A DNA stretch of 64,000 nucleotides, taken from assembly GCA_016800925.1 (NCBI GenBank), contig JABCPU010000025.1, forward strand, positions 62,001-126,000, written 5' to 3'. The position numbers were made by a program, and so were the translations under genes. The notes under the pieces were generated by a model that was given only the letters and a program-made list of their open reading frames with translations, searched no databases and was not told the origin of the DNA. The stretch comes from Suillus spraguei. Taxonomy: Eukaryota > Basidiomycota > Agaricomycetes > Boletales > Suillaceae. Below, in pieces: positions 53,687 to 63,937 of the stretch (position 1 is its first letter; each line of letters opens with the position of its first letter).

Positions 53687-54703
53687 ATGAAAGCCATCTC
53701 CTCTGCTCAAAGAGATAATATCCTCTCTCTGTCTTATGCTGGCCTCTCTGCTCGCCAAATTTCCTCTAGAACTGGAGTATGCAAGTCCACTGTGGCCAAG
53801 TTCATCAAAGAAAGCCACCCAGACAAGGAAAACTCTTGTGGAGGACGTCCATCCAAGCTTACCTCTACTGACAAAAGGGCTATTATCCAACATATCACTA
53901 CAGGAAAGGCTGATAATGCTGTCCAAGCCACCCATTATATCAATTCCACCATCACTACCCCTGTCTCTTCACAAACTGTGAGGAATGTTCTCAAGGCAGC
54001 TCATCTCAAGGCAGTAACAAAGAAGAAAAAGCCTCTTCTCTCCATCAAACATAGGCAGAGAAGACTAGCCTTTGCCTTAGCTCATCAACACTGGACTGTA
54101 GAGGACTGGAAGCGTGTTATATGGTCAGATGAGACCAAAATCAATAGGATTGGGTCAGATGGGAAGGTGTATGTATGGAAAAAGAAGGGAGATGGCCTAA
54201 CAGACAGAGAGGTTAATGGGACTGTCAAGTTTGGAGGAGGTTCTTTAATGGTATGGGGCTGTATGGGATGGAATGGTGTGGGAATGCTTGCTGAGGTTAA
54301 GGGGAAGATGAATGCTGAGCAGTATGTGGACATTTTAAATGACCACTTGCTGCCTAGCTTGGCAGAATCAGGGATTGATGAAGAAGATATCATTTTCCAA
54401 CAGGATAATGATCCCAAGCACACATCCAGAAGAGCTAGGGAATGGTTTGAAGAACATAACATCAATGTTCTTGACTGGCCAGCACAGTCTCCTGATGTCA
54501 ATGTCATTGAACATCTCTGGGGAACACTCAAGAAAAAGCTTCAAGCCTATGAAAACCCCCCTAAAGGAGTATGGGAGCTTTGGGAGAGAGTAGCAGTGGA
54601 ATGGGGGAAGATCACAGCTGAGGATTGCCAGAAATTAATTGAGAGTATGCCTAGAAGGATAGAGGCAGTAATTAAAGCCAAGGGAGGTCATACAAAATAC
54701 TAG
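53687..54703 (+). CDS. Tc1-family transposase (DD34E)
   Basis: This is a cut-and-paste transposase of 338 residues. I choose MKAISSAQRDNILSLSYAGL as the start; 26 extra upstream codons are open but look unlike the family. The N-terminus has a helix-turn-helix (LSARQISSRTGVCKSTVAKF) and a second DNA-binding half with a GGRPSKLT linker (GRPR-like hook). The catalytic triad is complete: D148 in VIWSDETK, D240 in FQQDNDPKHTS, and E275 in VIEHLWGTLKKK. There are 34 residues between the last two, as in Tc1 proteins. The length is normal, there is no stop or frameshift, and there are no introns. With intact termini it may still be active. Confidence 0.95.
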   Translation: MKAISSAQRDNILSLSYAGLSARQISSRTGVCKSTVAKFIKESHPDKENSCGGRPSKLTSTDKRAIIQHITTGKADNAVQATHYINSTITTPVSSQTVRNVLKAAHLKAVTKKKKPLLSIKHRQRRLAFALAHQHWTVEDWKRVIWSDETKINRIGSDGKVYVWKKKGDGLTDREVNGTVKFGGGSLMVWGCMGWNGVGMLAEVKGKMNAEQYVDILNDHLLPSLAESGIDEEDIIFQQDNDPKHTSRRAREWFEEHNINVLDWPAQSPDVNVIEHLWGTLKKKLQAYENPPKGVWELWERVAVEWGKITAEDCQKLIESMPRRIEAVIKAKGGHTKY

Positions 54704-54731
54704 AATACCTGGTTATTACTGTAAAATACTT

Positions 54732-54943
54732 GAGTCAAAAAACTGTCCGCATGAGTCACCATTTTGTGAGCCTTGTATCTCCACCATATCTCCACCGATT
54801 CCCACAGTGTAGGGCTCAAATGAAAGCCCTGAAGCCATACTATAATGTGGTATAAGCATGTTTTTGAGGCATTTGTTTGTTCTCACACAATATTATAGAT
54901 AGTGAAAAATGCCAAAACATGCGGACAGTTTTTTGAGCCACTG
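54732..54943 (-). repeat. right inverted arm of the Tc1 element
   Basis: This is the mirror image of the left arm. The outer end is CATGCGGACAGTTTTTTGAG at about 54919-54938 and the inner end GTCAAAAAACTGTCCGCATG at about 54734-54753. Only scattered substitutions separate the two arms. Confidence 0.9.
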
Positions 54944-56754
54944 TATCAGAACCATAGTGAGTTTGTAGGATCACTTTCAGTACTAATTCTCATGACATCG
55001 GGCAGCTATCGAATGCCAAGGTAGATCACTTTGTGTCGGGAATCAGAACAGATCTATGCACCATGAACGGTGGTCCTAATTGCCAGTCCACCCCAAATGA
55101 TGTTTCGTCATTGGAGGATGTCGAGTTTATTTCGTCCAAGTTTTCAGTTCTATTGCACGCTGTCACCAGTGCTCGCCAGTGTGATGATATTGCAAAGTTG
55201 CAGGGCGCCAATGAAGCCGATCGGTATCATGAATGGAATGCCCTGCTTCTCAACTTCTTCCAGCCCGCTCCCTCGCAACGGGATGTGTTGTGCATGATTC
55301 ATATGCCAGGCGATCCTCATTTTAATTATTCGTCTAGGCTGGAGCGACAGCTAAATTTGGCTCGTAATCCCGCTGCAGATGACACTTCCTTTGCATCACG
55401 GGCCATCAAGGTCATTCAGGAATACCGGAGCCTCTGCCTTGAACAGGAAGAATGTACTCCTTTGACTAGAGAGACCGCTGGCAGTTGGGAGCAGGCTGCA
55501 GCCGCGCAAGATCAAGCAACTCAATCTTCTGACGACATTAAGCGTCGCCTCTTGATGGGCAATTTTGCTGAAGTGATTGCAGATCACTCCTCCAAGGATC
55601 CGGTCACTGGAAAATGTGACGCCATCCTTGTCGTTCCATGTTCTGGTGTTGCTACCACGATGACACAGCGCATATCTAGTGTCGAGGAGAAAGACACATT
55701 CCTGAAATCTTTCATGCTAGTCCAGGGCCCAAAGCGGGACAAGCCCGACACAAGTACGGGGGAAACTCCACACCAGATCGAAACGCCCTACGGTCACCGC
55801 CAAACAACCACATCCGGCAGGTCCCTTCAGGTCCCTTCCTCTTCTCGCGTATTGGAATCCAAAAAACCCAATCGAAATCAGTTGCACAACCCATTCCTGC
55901 ACCATCCTGATCGCAATCAAGTGACGCAGACACAAGAAGCAATACTTTCCAAGGATGCACCCTGCGACGAACCTAGTCAACAAAACCTACTACTTCCAGT
56001 CTTGTTGGCTGAGTACAAAAAGAAGGACAAGTCCGCAATTTCGACTTCCATGAACCAAATGAAAATGTCTTTGGTTTCATCGGTCACCTTCCTTTCCAAA
56101 CTCAGGATCGTAGACAAACCTGTCTTTGGACTAATTGTTAATGGCACACTTGGTGCAGTCACTATGGCATGGATGACAAATAAGGTATGTGCTCTCTTCG
56201 TTCACTATCTTCGAAGGAAATCACCAGTGACGTAGCAAATCTACGTCATGGAGCGGAACATTCGACACTACGACATCAGAGACCCTCTTCAAGCACTGCA
56301 ATTTGTCTCTATTCTACCGCGCCTCGCGCGTCATGGTCTTGATCTCCGTGGTTTGTTGGAGAAGCAGCTTGCGATTATAGATGTGAATGAACTTCAATCT
56401 AAGCCGTGGTCGAAGTTAGCCCAACGACAGGAAGATAAGAGATTGGCAGCAGCTCAACAGACACGATCAGAGGAAGCGGTCGCACAGGATCGCGGATCAG
56501 ATGGTGCAGAGCCTGAGAGGATATAGAAATTGGAATATGTGCGGCACAAGATGTAGAAATGTCATAGCTTTGTTTTTGTACCTATCACAACATTATACCA
56601 GTGTTTTTGTTTGCACTTGGAATATCACTTGGCTGGTTCAAGTACTAGTACTGTTTGTCGCTGGTCATTGCTCAGCGCTCTGTGACACTGTCGCCCTCTT
56701 TAGATCAAAGCTTCCCATGTTCCCACATGCCTTCCATGGCCAGTGTAGACGCAT

Positions 56755-56867
56755 ATGACATGGAGATTCTGCGTCCTGGTCTGACCGAGGCGCCCAAGCA
56801 CAGCGAGGATTCCGACTATATCCCTTGCAGTGACCATCACAGGCTGAGACTTAGCTTTACCGTCTGA
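56755..56867 (+). pseudogene. EEP-phosphatase remnant, copy 2
   Basis: Only the last block of the TDP2-like domain remains: AYDMEILRPGLTEAPK and SDHHRLRLSFTV with a stop at 56867. It corresponds to DMEILHPGLIEVPK of copy 1. Here the final S-D-H motif of the family is readable, while in copy 1 it is damaged. The N-terminal nine tenths are deleted. Confidence 0.7.
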
Positions 56868-57384
56868 GTACTATCGAGTACGTTTGGACTAGCAATCTCG
56901 ACGACGACCCAAGAATAGGAAGTGAGCCCTAACGCAGCGACACAGAGCACCCTGCCATCTTCACACGTACAACTATCTCTCACCGCCATTGCTTGGCCAC
57001 TTCTTGCCGTCGCTAGTACCGCACCGACAACAGGAACAATCTCAAGTCCTCGTGTTATCATTTGTGGATGGCGCGCTTGTCTTGTGGGCTGGCTTTGCTA
57101 CATGCCCATACAGACTACAATCAGTCAACCATAACTTTAGGAGTGTTTGATCGAGCGGCCGATAGGTTGGGCTATGATGGCGAGAGCATTTCTTCAGCAT
57201 CCATAACACTGTTAGATCATGAATGGTTCCTGATGCCCAACTGCCTCATACCTATGTGTGTGCGTGGTGTTCTTTTGGTAAGACTAGTGCCTATTTGATC
57301 AACATTTTGCATAATGGGGATGTTATTTAATTGACATCCATCACCAGTGAAGATGTGGAGACCTCGTGGTGATCATGAGCTCCA
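56868..57384. other. tail of duplication unit 2
   Basis: Colinear with 40173-40720. A frame here reads DRAADRLGYDGESISSAS and ITLLDHEWFLMPNCL, but it is not kept open in the partner copy and I do not recognise it. Confidence 0.45.
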
Positions 57385-57778
57385 GGTGGCTCAGACCGAC
57401 AGCTGAAATAGAATCCTGGTGCAGAAAATTGTAAGGTGAACAGATAGGCTGGCGGCGACAAGAGAGTTTCTGGGCCCAGACTTGTCCATAACTAACAGTT
57501 TGATAGACACATCAACATCTTTCCCACTTCGACCATGCTCAACGCTTCTGCAGGAATGGAAGGCAACCGCAGAACGCGTAGATGTAAGTAAGCTGAGCTG
57601 CAGCCTGAATTTCACCACCCATCTGTCAATCAGAACTAAATTATTCATCGCATTTGGTCTAGTAATAAGCAACTCAGGTAACAACAGTCTTTCACGGTGA
57701 AGTCATATTATTGTGTCTTAGCAAAGGTGCATTTCTCAAATGTTTAGCTACAGAGAATTTAGGTTTAGAAAATTACGG
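57385..57778 (+). repeat. segmental duplication, unit 3 (truncated)
   Basis: It starts GGTGGCTCAGACCGAC like units 1 and 2 and is very close to unit 1 (both have ATGTTTAGCTACAGAGAATT and GGTTTAGAAAATTACGG). It stops at about 57778, exactly where alpha-kinase sequence begins, so it marks the right breakpoint of the array. One short deletion relative to unit 1 occurs near 57416. Confidence 0.85.
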
Positions 57779-57798
57779 TTCAACAGTTTGTCACTGCT

Positions 57799-58515
57799 GA
57801 GCTTTCCATGTGTGGCACACCACCATTCAACATTCCCAACATTTGCTTTGTTCATGTTGCTCTTGCCAGTATTGATGATGCGGGTGTCACTAGAACCTAT
57901 CTTGTTGAGGAGTTTATTGATGAGGCCACAGAAGGCAAGTTCACCAAATACATCTCCAATGACTCGCCTTCCCCACTACCCAATCTCAACACCAAATCAA
58001 GCGAGATTTCCAGGTATCTGTCATTTGCACAACATGTCCAGTATATCAAAACAAAGAAACTTACATATGTTGCTGACTTCCAGGGTTTGTTCTCGTTCTG
58101 CAGTCTCCTCTTCACTTCTTCTAATCTAAAGTTCATTTCAGGAGGAACAACCCTTTTGACTGATCCTCAAATCATTACTTCACCAAATCTTTCCGAGAGC
58201 TTATTTGTGGAAGGCAACCTGACGCACATCTTCACTTTGTTTGAGGAGAAGCATGCATGCAATTAATTTTGCAAGTTTTTTCAACTCAAGATGTTCATAA
58301 CAACACACGCAAACTTCCAGATGGCCTACAATAAACCCTTACCACCTCCCGCATCACCTCCCCACTTGGGCCCAGATTACCTGATCGCCAAAGAAATTGA
58401 TATCACTCATAGTGGCAGTAGTGAGCTCAAGTATGATGACTTTGGTGCACAAAGTATGGATCTAGAAACTTGTGAAGTGAGTGCAGGAAGTGGCAAAGAT
58501 AGTAGTAGTCAGTAG
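57799..58515 (+). pseudogene. alpha-type protein kinase, C-terminal fragment with a premature stop
   Basis: The parent family are atypical (alpha) kinases. Blocks: RTYLVEEFIDEATEGKFTKY, YLSFAQHVQYIKTKKLTYVA, DFQGGTTLLTDPQIITSP (split by a 57 bp intron), EGNLTHIFTLFEEKHACN, then FCKFFQL. The DFQG...LTDPQI and C-N-x-FC motifs are typical of the alpha-kinase C-lobe. The N-lobe is missing because the fragment starts at the duplication breakpoint. A TAA at 58264-58266 replaces the Lys codon expected between CN and FC; the same frame then continues to a tail ending GKDSSSQ at 58515. Two independent lesions make this a pseudogene. Confidence 0.8.
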
Positions 58516-58816
58516 ATAGTCTGCTCTTTGTAACAAAGAAACTACTCAATGTTTTCTACTCAATGTTTTTTTTTTGAATGCAATGGCCAGATTTGTATGG
58601 TTTGAGTAGCCAGTAGACTCATATTGATGGAAATTGAGGAAGAACAATGTCAGAGAGAATGATAAGGTACGTCTTATGAATTAAGGTACATCTCAGCTCA
58701 TCCATGATATGAGAATCTCAATAACTGTCTTCATTTGCTTAGATATATCATGCACTGATGTGCATCAATTTTGTGAAAGGGTGAAATGAATTGATTTATT
58801 GATACAATACTTGACA
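58516..58816. other. intergenic
   Basis: AT-rich spacer between a plus-strand and a minus-strand relic, with a T8 run near 58568. No coding or RNA signal is seen. Confidence 0.5.
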
Positions 58817-60887
58817 CTAGTTACTTAGGGCCTCTTCCTGGTCTCCTTCAGAATCAGAGTCAGTGAACTCCGCATACTCAGGCCTATCTTCATCATCATG
58901 CTTATCCCCCTGTTGTTCCCAGTCACAAACTCCATGAAGAGCTCGAGTTGGTGGATTGAACATGCCTCCCATGTAGAGGTATCCTGCAGGTCCCAACAAG
59001 CCAGCATTATGAGGTAGATCTTGCAGGTCTGGAATTAATGAAACCTGACCATCCTTGAGGTGGACCACTGACTGTGAGAGCTCCACTGTCAAATCACAAT
59101 CACCTTCAAGAGCCTCAAACTGTTGTCGCATAAGCTGGTATACATTCCAGAATGATTCAGATGAGACATGAGGCTTGCCAAGTGAAGCATAGAGATCTTG
59201 GGCATGCCTCCCGAATATTGGTGGTATGAGCTCAAAGACAGGATGATCAGGAGGTGCATAAATCCCTTCTACCTCATCAATGAGGTCTCCAGGTATGGGA
59301 ACCTTGAGAGCAGTGCATATTCATCAAGTGGACAATAATTCAAAAACTATTTTAACGTACCTTGAAATCAAGCAAGTCGAATTTATGGGGCTTTGCATGA
59401 ATGATAGCTGGAATGCCATGGGGAAGAATTTTGTGTTTGTCCCTGCAGGGAGGATTGTAGTTCCTGAAACAAACTCATGCATCTAGTTCAGCTTGGAGCC
59501 ACGGAATCGCAAACCAACGGAAAATATAGCTAAATGGTAAATGATTGATGAGCGTCTGAGGATGAAGGAAGCACTAGGTAATGTACTTTTGCAATGTGTT
59601 GTGAATATCATACAAACCCTTCACAATGCCCTCTTCTAATATATTTTCAAAGCCAGGTGCAAAGTCTTTGTGCAAGACAGACCACAAGATCTCAGGCTTG
59701 ATGTTTTGGTGCTTCCGCATCCATCGGTGCTGCAGTGTGCCATTCAGATTGGGATCAAGGCAGTGGTGCATCATTGCTTGTGCATTGGCAACAGAGAACT
59801 TCTCCAATCCAAGGTCACTTTGTGTTACGAACTGGGGTGGCATCACCAGTGACAGTGAAAAGACACTGAAGATCTGCTGGAAAGTTCTACAATGTCCAGA
59901 GGAGGACAAAGTGAAAGTACAAGGAACGCGTTCCGAGTACGATCAAGGGTTCGGCCTCAAAGACAAGTCTTAGAGGTTCTACAAGAATAGAGACTAAGGC
60001 TAAGGAGTGCTTAGACTTAGAGACGATTCAAGACGACTTAGGTTGGAGACCTAAGCGAAGGATATTCCAGGTAAAACCCAGTAATATTAAAGTAAAGTAT
60101 ACAAGCGTAATACAATGTGCTTAAATAGGTCAATATGTGCGCATGGACCAAGAGAGTCGTGAGAATATAAGCGCGCATCCAAAGAAGGAAGGCGACTATA
60201 GTACAGATGCGTTGAGCATATGAGTCAGAGTTCGTTATGTAATATACAAGTAAAGAGAAAATGAACAGGGGCACATACGATTGTAACACTTTGGGTGATC
60301 AAAGGAACAGCTAGGTCGTAGATGGCGGCAATCAGACTAATGTGAACTGATAAAAGTGAAATGTTGCAAACCTCTGAGTTCTCTACAAGTGTCAATATAG
60401 TATCGAGCAATGAGACGAGGATTCTTGTTTGTCCACCAGATTTTGAGCCAATTAATCCAGCCTGTAAACAGATCAAGGCTGGCATGAAGGAATAAGCCGA
60501 AGCGCTGCCATTTGTCATGCTGGTCTTGTGTCCAGACATCATTGACACCTGCACACCAAAAGCGTCTGCACCTCAGGCAGCCACAATGCCGGGCTTGGAC
60601 AGCAGAGGGTTCAACAATTTTCAGTAACCTCACAATCAGAGGTCTTTTGCAAATCATCAGATACTATGGCACAGTCAGAAAAACTGTAAGACATACTGAG
60701 GCACATGAAAGCCAAACTGCTCTCGAAGGTTTCTGTGGATTGATTCAGCTCCTCGGTGAGGAAAGCGCTGGTGAATTTGCTTGACATGCTGCTCAATAGA
60801 CTCCAGGGTATGTTTCTGTTGCCTGGCACATTTCCAGCCCCAGGTGTTGTGCATCCGCCGGAAACTGACCACACTGATATACCTCAT
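58817..60887 (-). pseudogene. integrase-type (rve-like DDE) transposase, decayed
   Basis: On the minus strand the N-terminal segment HVKQIHQRFPHRGAESIHRN is followed by the catalytic core: GVNDVWTQDQHDKWQRFGLF (first D), WINWLKIWWTNKNPRLIARY, then VTQSDLGLEKFSVANAQAMM (second D) and WMRKHQNIKPEILW (candidate Glu, 40 residues on). The C-terminal part reads KHKILPHGIPAIIHAKPH, GIYAPPDHPVFELIPPIFG and ends DQEEALSN. This is an integrase-core family common in basidiomycete genomes. A TGA at 59475-59477 (plus coordinates) follows ELDA where Trp is expected, and the exon near 60640 does not join cleanly. An unusually long gap of about 430 bp separates the first and second catalytic blocks. No terminal repeats were found. 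Confidence 0.65.
59900..60330. other. oversized gap inside the integrase-type transposase, possible small insertion
   Basis: Other introns of this gene are about 55 bp; this one is about eight times longer and splits the catalytic core between RELRG and the QSDLG block. Its sequence contains repeated AGACTTAG/GACGACTTAGG words and differs in composition from the exons. I could not find clear termini, so its nature is open. Confidence 0.35.
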
Positions 60888-62351
60888 GAGTTCCCTTCAC
60901 CTCATAGTTCAGTACTCAGTAAGGAACCTACCTCAGCCCATACTTCTCATCATCATAGTGATCCTTGAGGTGGTACACAATTTTCACGTCATTCATCCCA
61001 ATATTGAAGTAAAATTCTGCATATTCTTGAATGTCTTGAGCTGGCGCTATTGGTAGTATGGTACTATTGGTTAGTAACTTGAAGATAGACATGTAATTGA
61101 AACTCATGGCAGGGCTTATGTTGATTTGCTCATCGAAGACTGTCCGAGTCAACCATGAGTAGAAGTTCCAGTATGCTGAGTCGGAGAGTAGAGAGGGACT
61201 CAGATGATTTGTTGATGTCATAAATTTGTAAGGCATAAGATAATCATCCGTCTGTCAAGCAAGAAATTGGTTGCTGTCGCACTCAGCCGCCATCAGTACA
61301 TGTACACATAATAGGGAGTTAGGGTTAGGGTCCGCTGTTGCACCGGGGTCCCTAGCCAAACAATTGCCTTTTCTATCGAAGCTGATCATTGTTGTTCGAG
61401 CTGATCACTCTTGCTTTCCATAGTCGAGAACATCCAGTTTCACGAATGTTCATGATCAAGCACGTGTGAGGATGTACTCGCCAGAAAGCGGTCAAACGCG
61501 TAGATGAAGGTCTCGGAATGATCTTTAAAGTCAGAAAGAGACCACCATGGCTCCAATAGCGCGCTAATATTGATGCGCGCGGTCGATCTAGGAAATACCA
61601 TTTCCGAGTAAGCTGCTGATGTAATATGACAAATAGAGCAAGGTTCGCCGGCGATAACGGGAGAACATGTTATATGGGAGTGACAAGACTTGCCACCAGT
61701 CTACTAGGGAGCGAAGGGGGTAGGTCGTTGACATCACTGACTGAGATTTGAATTTTTTAGCCGGGATAAACTATTGCGCCACAACAAGTTTTGCCAGTCG
61801 CTGTCATGGGGAGTTGTCCGCATGATGGTCGACCCTGTTTGCACTGATCAGTGGTCAGCCACTGGTGTTAGGGATTGTTACTGGAATCAACTAGTTTTTT
61901 TGAGTGGATTCGAATGAACTGTGATCCGCTGGTGACAATTGATTTTTATTTGTGGTACTACATGGTAAGTGGTATCCACTTACAATTGCAACCCAATTAT
62001 GCGAGTGAGTACTGAAGCACTAGCCATTCAAACTCCCTATACGTGCATACATTCACAGGATTGATCCGGTCCGACGTCGTGTAGGTCATCAATCTCCTTT
62101 CAACTTTGCTCGAGTATTACCGTTCGCCCAGCCCCAATAGGAGAGATGTTATTATTTATGATCCTCAAGAAATATTAGCAACTTCTTGAAGTTCCTGAGA
62201 TGACACGTCGAGGGGCTTGCTCGTGGGACTAGTAATATCTTTCTACCGGGTCGGCACTTACGGGTGTCGGGCAGGTGGATTCATTAAATATCGAGAGAAA
62301 CAGGTCTGTCCTCTCGCTCTCCCTCTTGCACTGCCAGCCAGCTCAGTCTGA
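60888..62351. other. intergenic, promoter side of the GH16 gene
   Basis: There is no supported gene. The hexamer pair TTAGGGTTAGGG occurs at 61319-61330. A TTAAATA word at about 62284-62290 lies 60 bp before the GH16 start codon and may be its TATA element. Confidence 0.4.
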
Positions 62352-63937
62352 ATGAAGACCATCAGCAACAGTCTTGCTCTCGCTTCGCTTGTGGGATCTG
62401 CTCTGGCAGGTGGGATATACACTCTGGACGGGCACGTTCGTGGTGAAGGCTTCTACGACTCCTTCGATTTCGAAAACATCACTGACCCCACCCATGGGCG
62501 TGTGTATGTCCACCCCGCATGCACGCAATTTGTTCTTTTTCTCATTGAATGACAGGACATATGTCAACCGAACAACAGCAGAGAACCTCAACTTAACCTA
62601 TGCCACGAGTGACACCTTCATCTTGCGCGCGGATGATACCACGGTTTTGCACGTCAATGGCACGGGACGGAACTCGGTCAGGATTCGGTCTCATCACGAG
62701 TATTACCAGCATGTTGTTGTGTAAGTGATTCTTCAGAGATGTCTCACCGACTGATGCCTTGTAATAATAGCTTTGACATACAACACATGCCCGAAGGATG
62801 CGGGTAAGCTTACTTGATTTGTTTGAGGGTTCTGTCGCTTATATATCTTGAAATAGCACATGGCCTGTACGTAGGCTGTTCCAATGAAGCAAGCTTATAG
62901 TAACAGATAGCAGGCTATCTGGGAAACCAAAGAGTCCGATTGGCCTGCCAGTGTTTGTTCTTTCTTTGTGTGATAACTCTACCATCCTAACGTATATTCC
63001 TTTGCCAGGGTGAAATTGATATCCTCGAGGGTGCGAACAACGTAGTGCCTAATCAATCGACGCTCCACACTAGCCATAGTTCGTTCACTATGACATCTCT
63101 AACTGTGCTATTTTTTAATATCTCCCAGATTGTTCCATGCAAAATAACACCATCCAATCAGGGTATATTTTAATGCGTCACTGCATTGAAACTTGTTCGG
63201 CTAAAATGTTAATTGTTTAGAAGCTTCATAACAACGAACTGTGATGCTTCAGGTGATACCACTATAACTGATTTCGATCTCGTGCTGAAATGTAATAGTC
63301 GCTTACAATGCTGGGTGTGGTGTGAAGCTCACTGGAGACAAGAACAGTTTTGGTCCAGAATTCAATAACAACGGTGGAGGATGGTACGCCATAGGCCCAG
63401 AAACTTACTTTCAGAACTATTGCGGCTCACAGGTTCTTCCGTAGGTATGCTATGGAACGCACACTTCACTATATCAGGGTTTGGTTCTGGGAGAGAGATG
63501 ACCCATTTGTTCCCTTCGATATCACGAGCGGTGCATGGATCGTCGACACTAACAACTGGGTGATAGTCTTCGCATCTCTTTTGAATTTTGCTTACATATT
63601 TGACTGCCAGGGCATGCCTGCAGCCAACTTCCTTAATAACACCGATTGTGACATCCAGTCTCACTTCGGAGGCAACCACATTATCATTAATCTGACGTTT
63701 TGTGAGTCTTACATTGTGTTTTAGTGGCCTGTCATGCTCATGCCGCGCGCAGGCGGCGACTGGGCAGGCAATGCAGCTCTTTACAACGCTTCTAGATGTC
63801 CATTAGACTGCGTGACTTACGTCGACAGTAAGTGCTCCTATGTGAATGTTCAGTACAACTGTGAACTCTCCGCAGACAACCCTAGCGCGTTCACAAACGC
63901 CTATTTCGAGATCTCGTCCATGACCATCTACAAATAG
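62352..63937 (+). CDS. secreted GH16 endo-beta-glucanase (laminarinase-like)
   Basis: This is a glycoside hydrolase family 16 enzyme acting on beta-1,3(-1,4)-glucans outside the cell, with a role in wall remodelling or nutrition. The signal peptide is MKTISNSLALASLVGSALAG. About ten small exons assemble in frame: GGIYTLDGHVRGEGFYDSF, TWPAIWETKESDWPAS joined across an intron to GEIDILEGANN (63009-), NAGCGVKL, GGGWYAMERTLHYIRVWFW, CDIQSHFGGNHIIINLTFCG, CVTYVDNNPSAFTNAYFEIS, ending SMTIYK. GEIDILEG holds the two catalytic glutamates of the family (E-x-D-x-x-E). All joins I followed have GT/AG ends, for example the exon break inside GGW/YAMER near 63383-63444. Length near 320 residues is normal. 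I see no lesion. Confidence 0.85.

Larger units (their letters stand above)
53326..54943 (+). mobile_element. complete Tc1-family DNA transposon (1618 bp)
   Basis: Terminal sequences CAGTGGCTCAAAAAACTGTC and its exact inverse close the element. TA is duplicated on both sides (53324-53325 and 54944-54945). The homologous uninterrupted site is visible in gene X copy 1 (GGATGATATCAGAACC near 37585), so ends and target are certain. Inverted arms are about 212 bp (53326-53537 and 54732-54943) and nearly identical. An intact transposase lies between them. It sits inside an exon of gene X in the same orientation. Near-identical arms, an intact target duplication and an open transposase indicate recent insertion. 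Confidence 0.97.
51454..56526 (+). pseudogene. gene X, copy 2: PD-(D/E)XK-like protein split by a Tc1 element
   Basis: Exons run from MTFGGVVHYVTQPTGWPEPV (51454). An intron after MI(L) at about 51810 leads to EDASFIMPRAQNV, and a GC-AG intron (GCAAGT donor at about 52320) to PVAHLALAADIGL and TDTCSAINLAQFILGL. Two more introns lead to a Ser/Pro-rich exon that continues to YDKMTEFSWSDD. There a TA site is occupied by the Tc1 element (53326-54943). After it the frame resumes: IRTI, intron, LSNAKVDHFVSGIRTDLC, the long exon with KCDAILVVPC, LLLPVLLAEYKKKDK and NQMKMSLVSSVTFLSK, then YVMERNIRHYD and AEPERI. None of the three indels of copy 1 occurs here, so apart from the insertion this copy looks complete. 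Function unknown; the nuclease-like reading is inference. Confidence 0.7.
40721..57384 (+). repeat. segmental duplication, unit 2 (about 16.7 kb, mosaic)
   Basis: It repeats the unit 1 order with WD40 copy 3, HET copy 2, then about 4.9 kb of unrelated DNA (45181-50089: F-box gene, siderophore-transporter fragment). HET copy 3 (3' half), gene X copy 2 with a Tc1 insertion, and an EEP remnant follow. HET copy 3 is closer to HET copy 1 than to HET copy 2: copies 1 and 3 share ESVSTALA-KMYDQLEQL, while copy 2 has QTMHTNRASEFYEQLEQL. Unit 2 is therefore pieced together from two events, not one clean duplication. Confidence 0.8.

Noticed and set aside
61319..61330. Two copies of the telomere hexamer TTAGGG
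   Set aside because: Two units are expected by chance and there is no longer array, so this is not evidence of a chromosome end or a telomere fusion.
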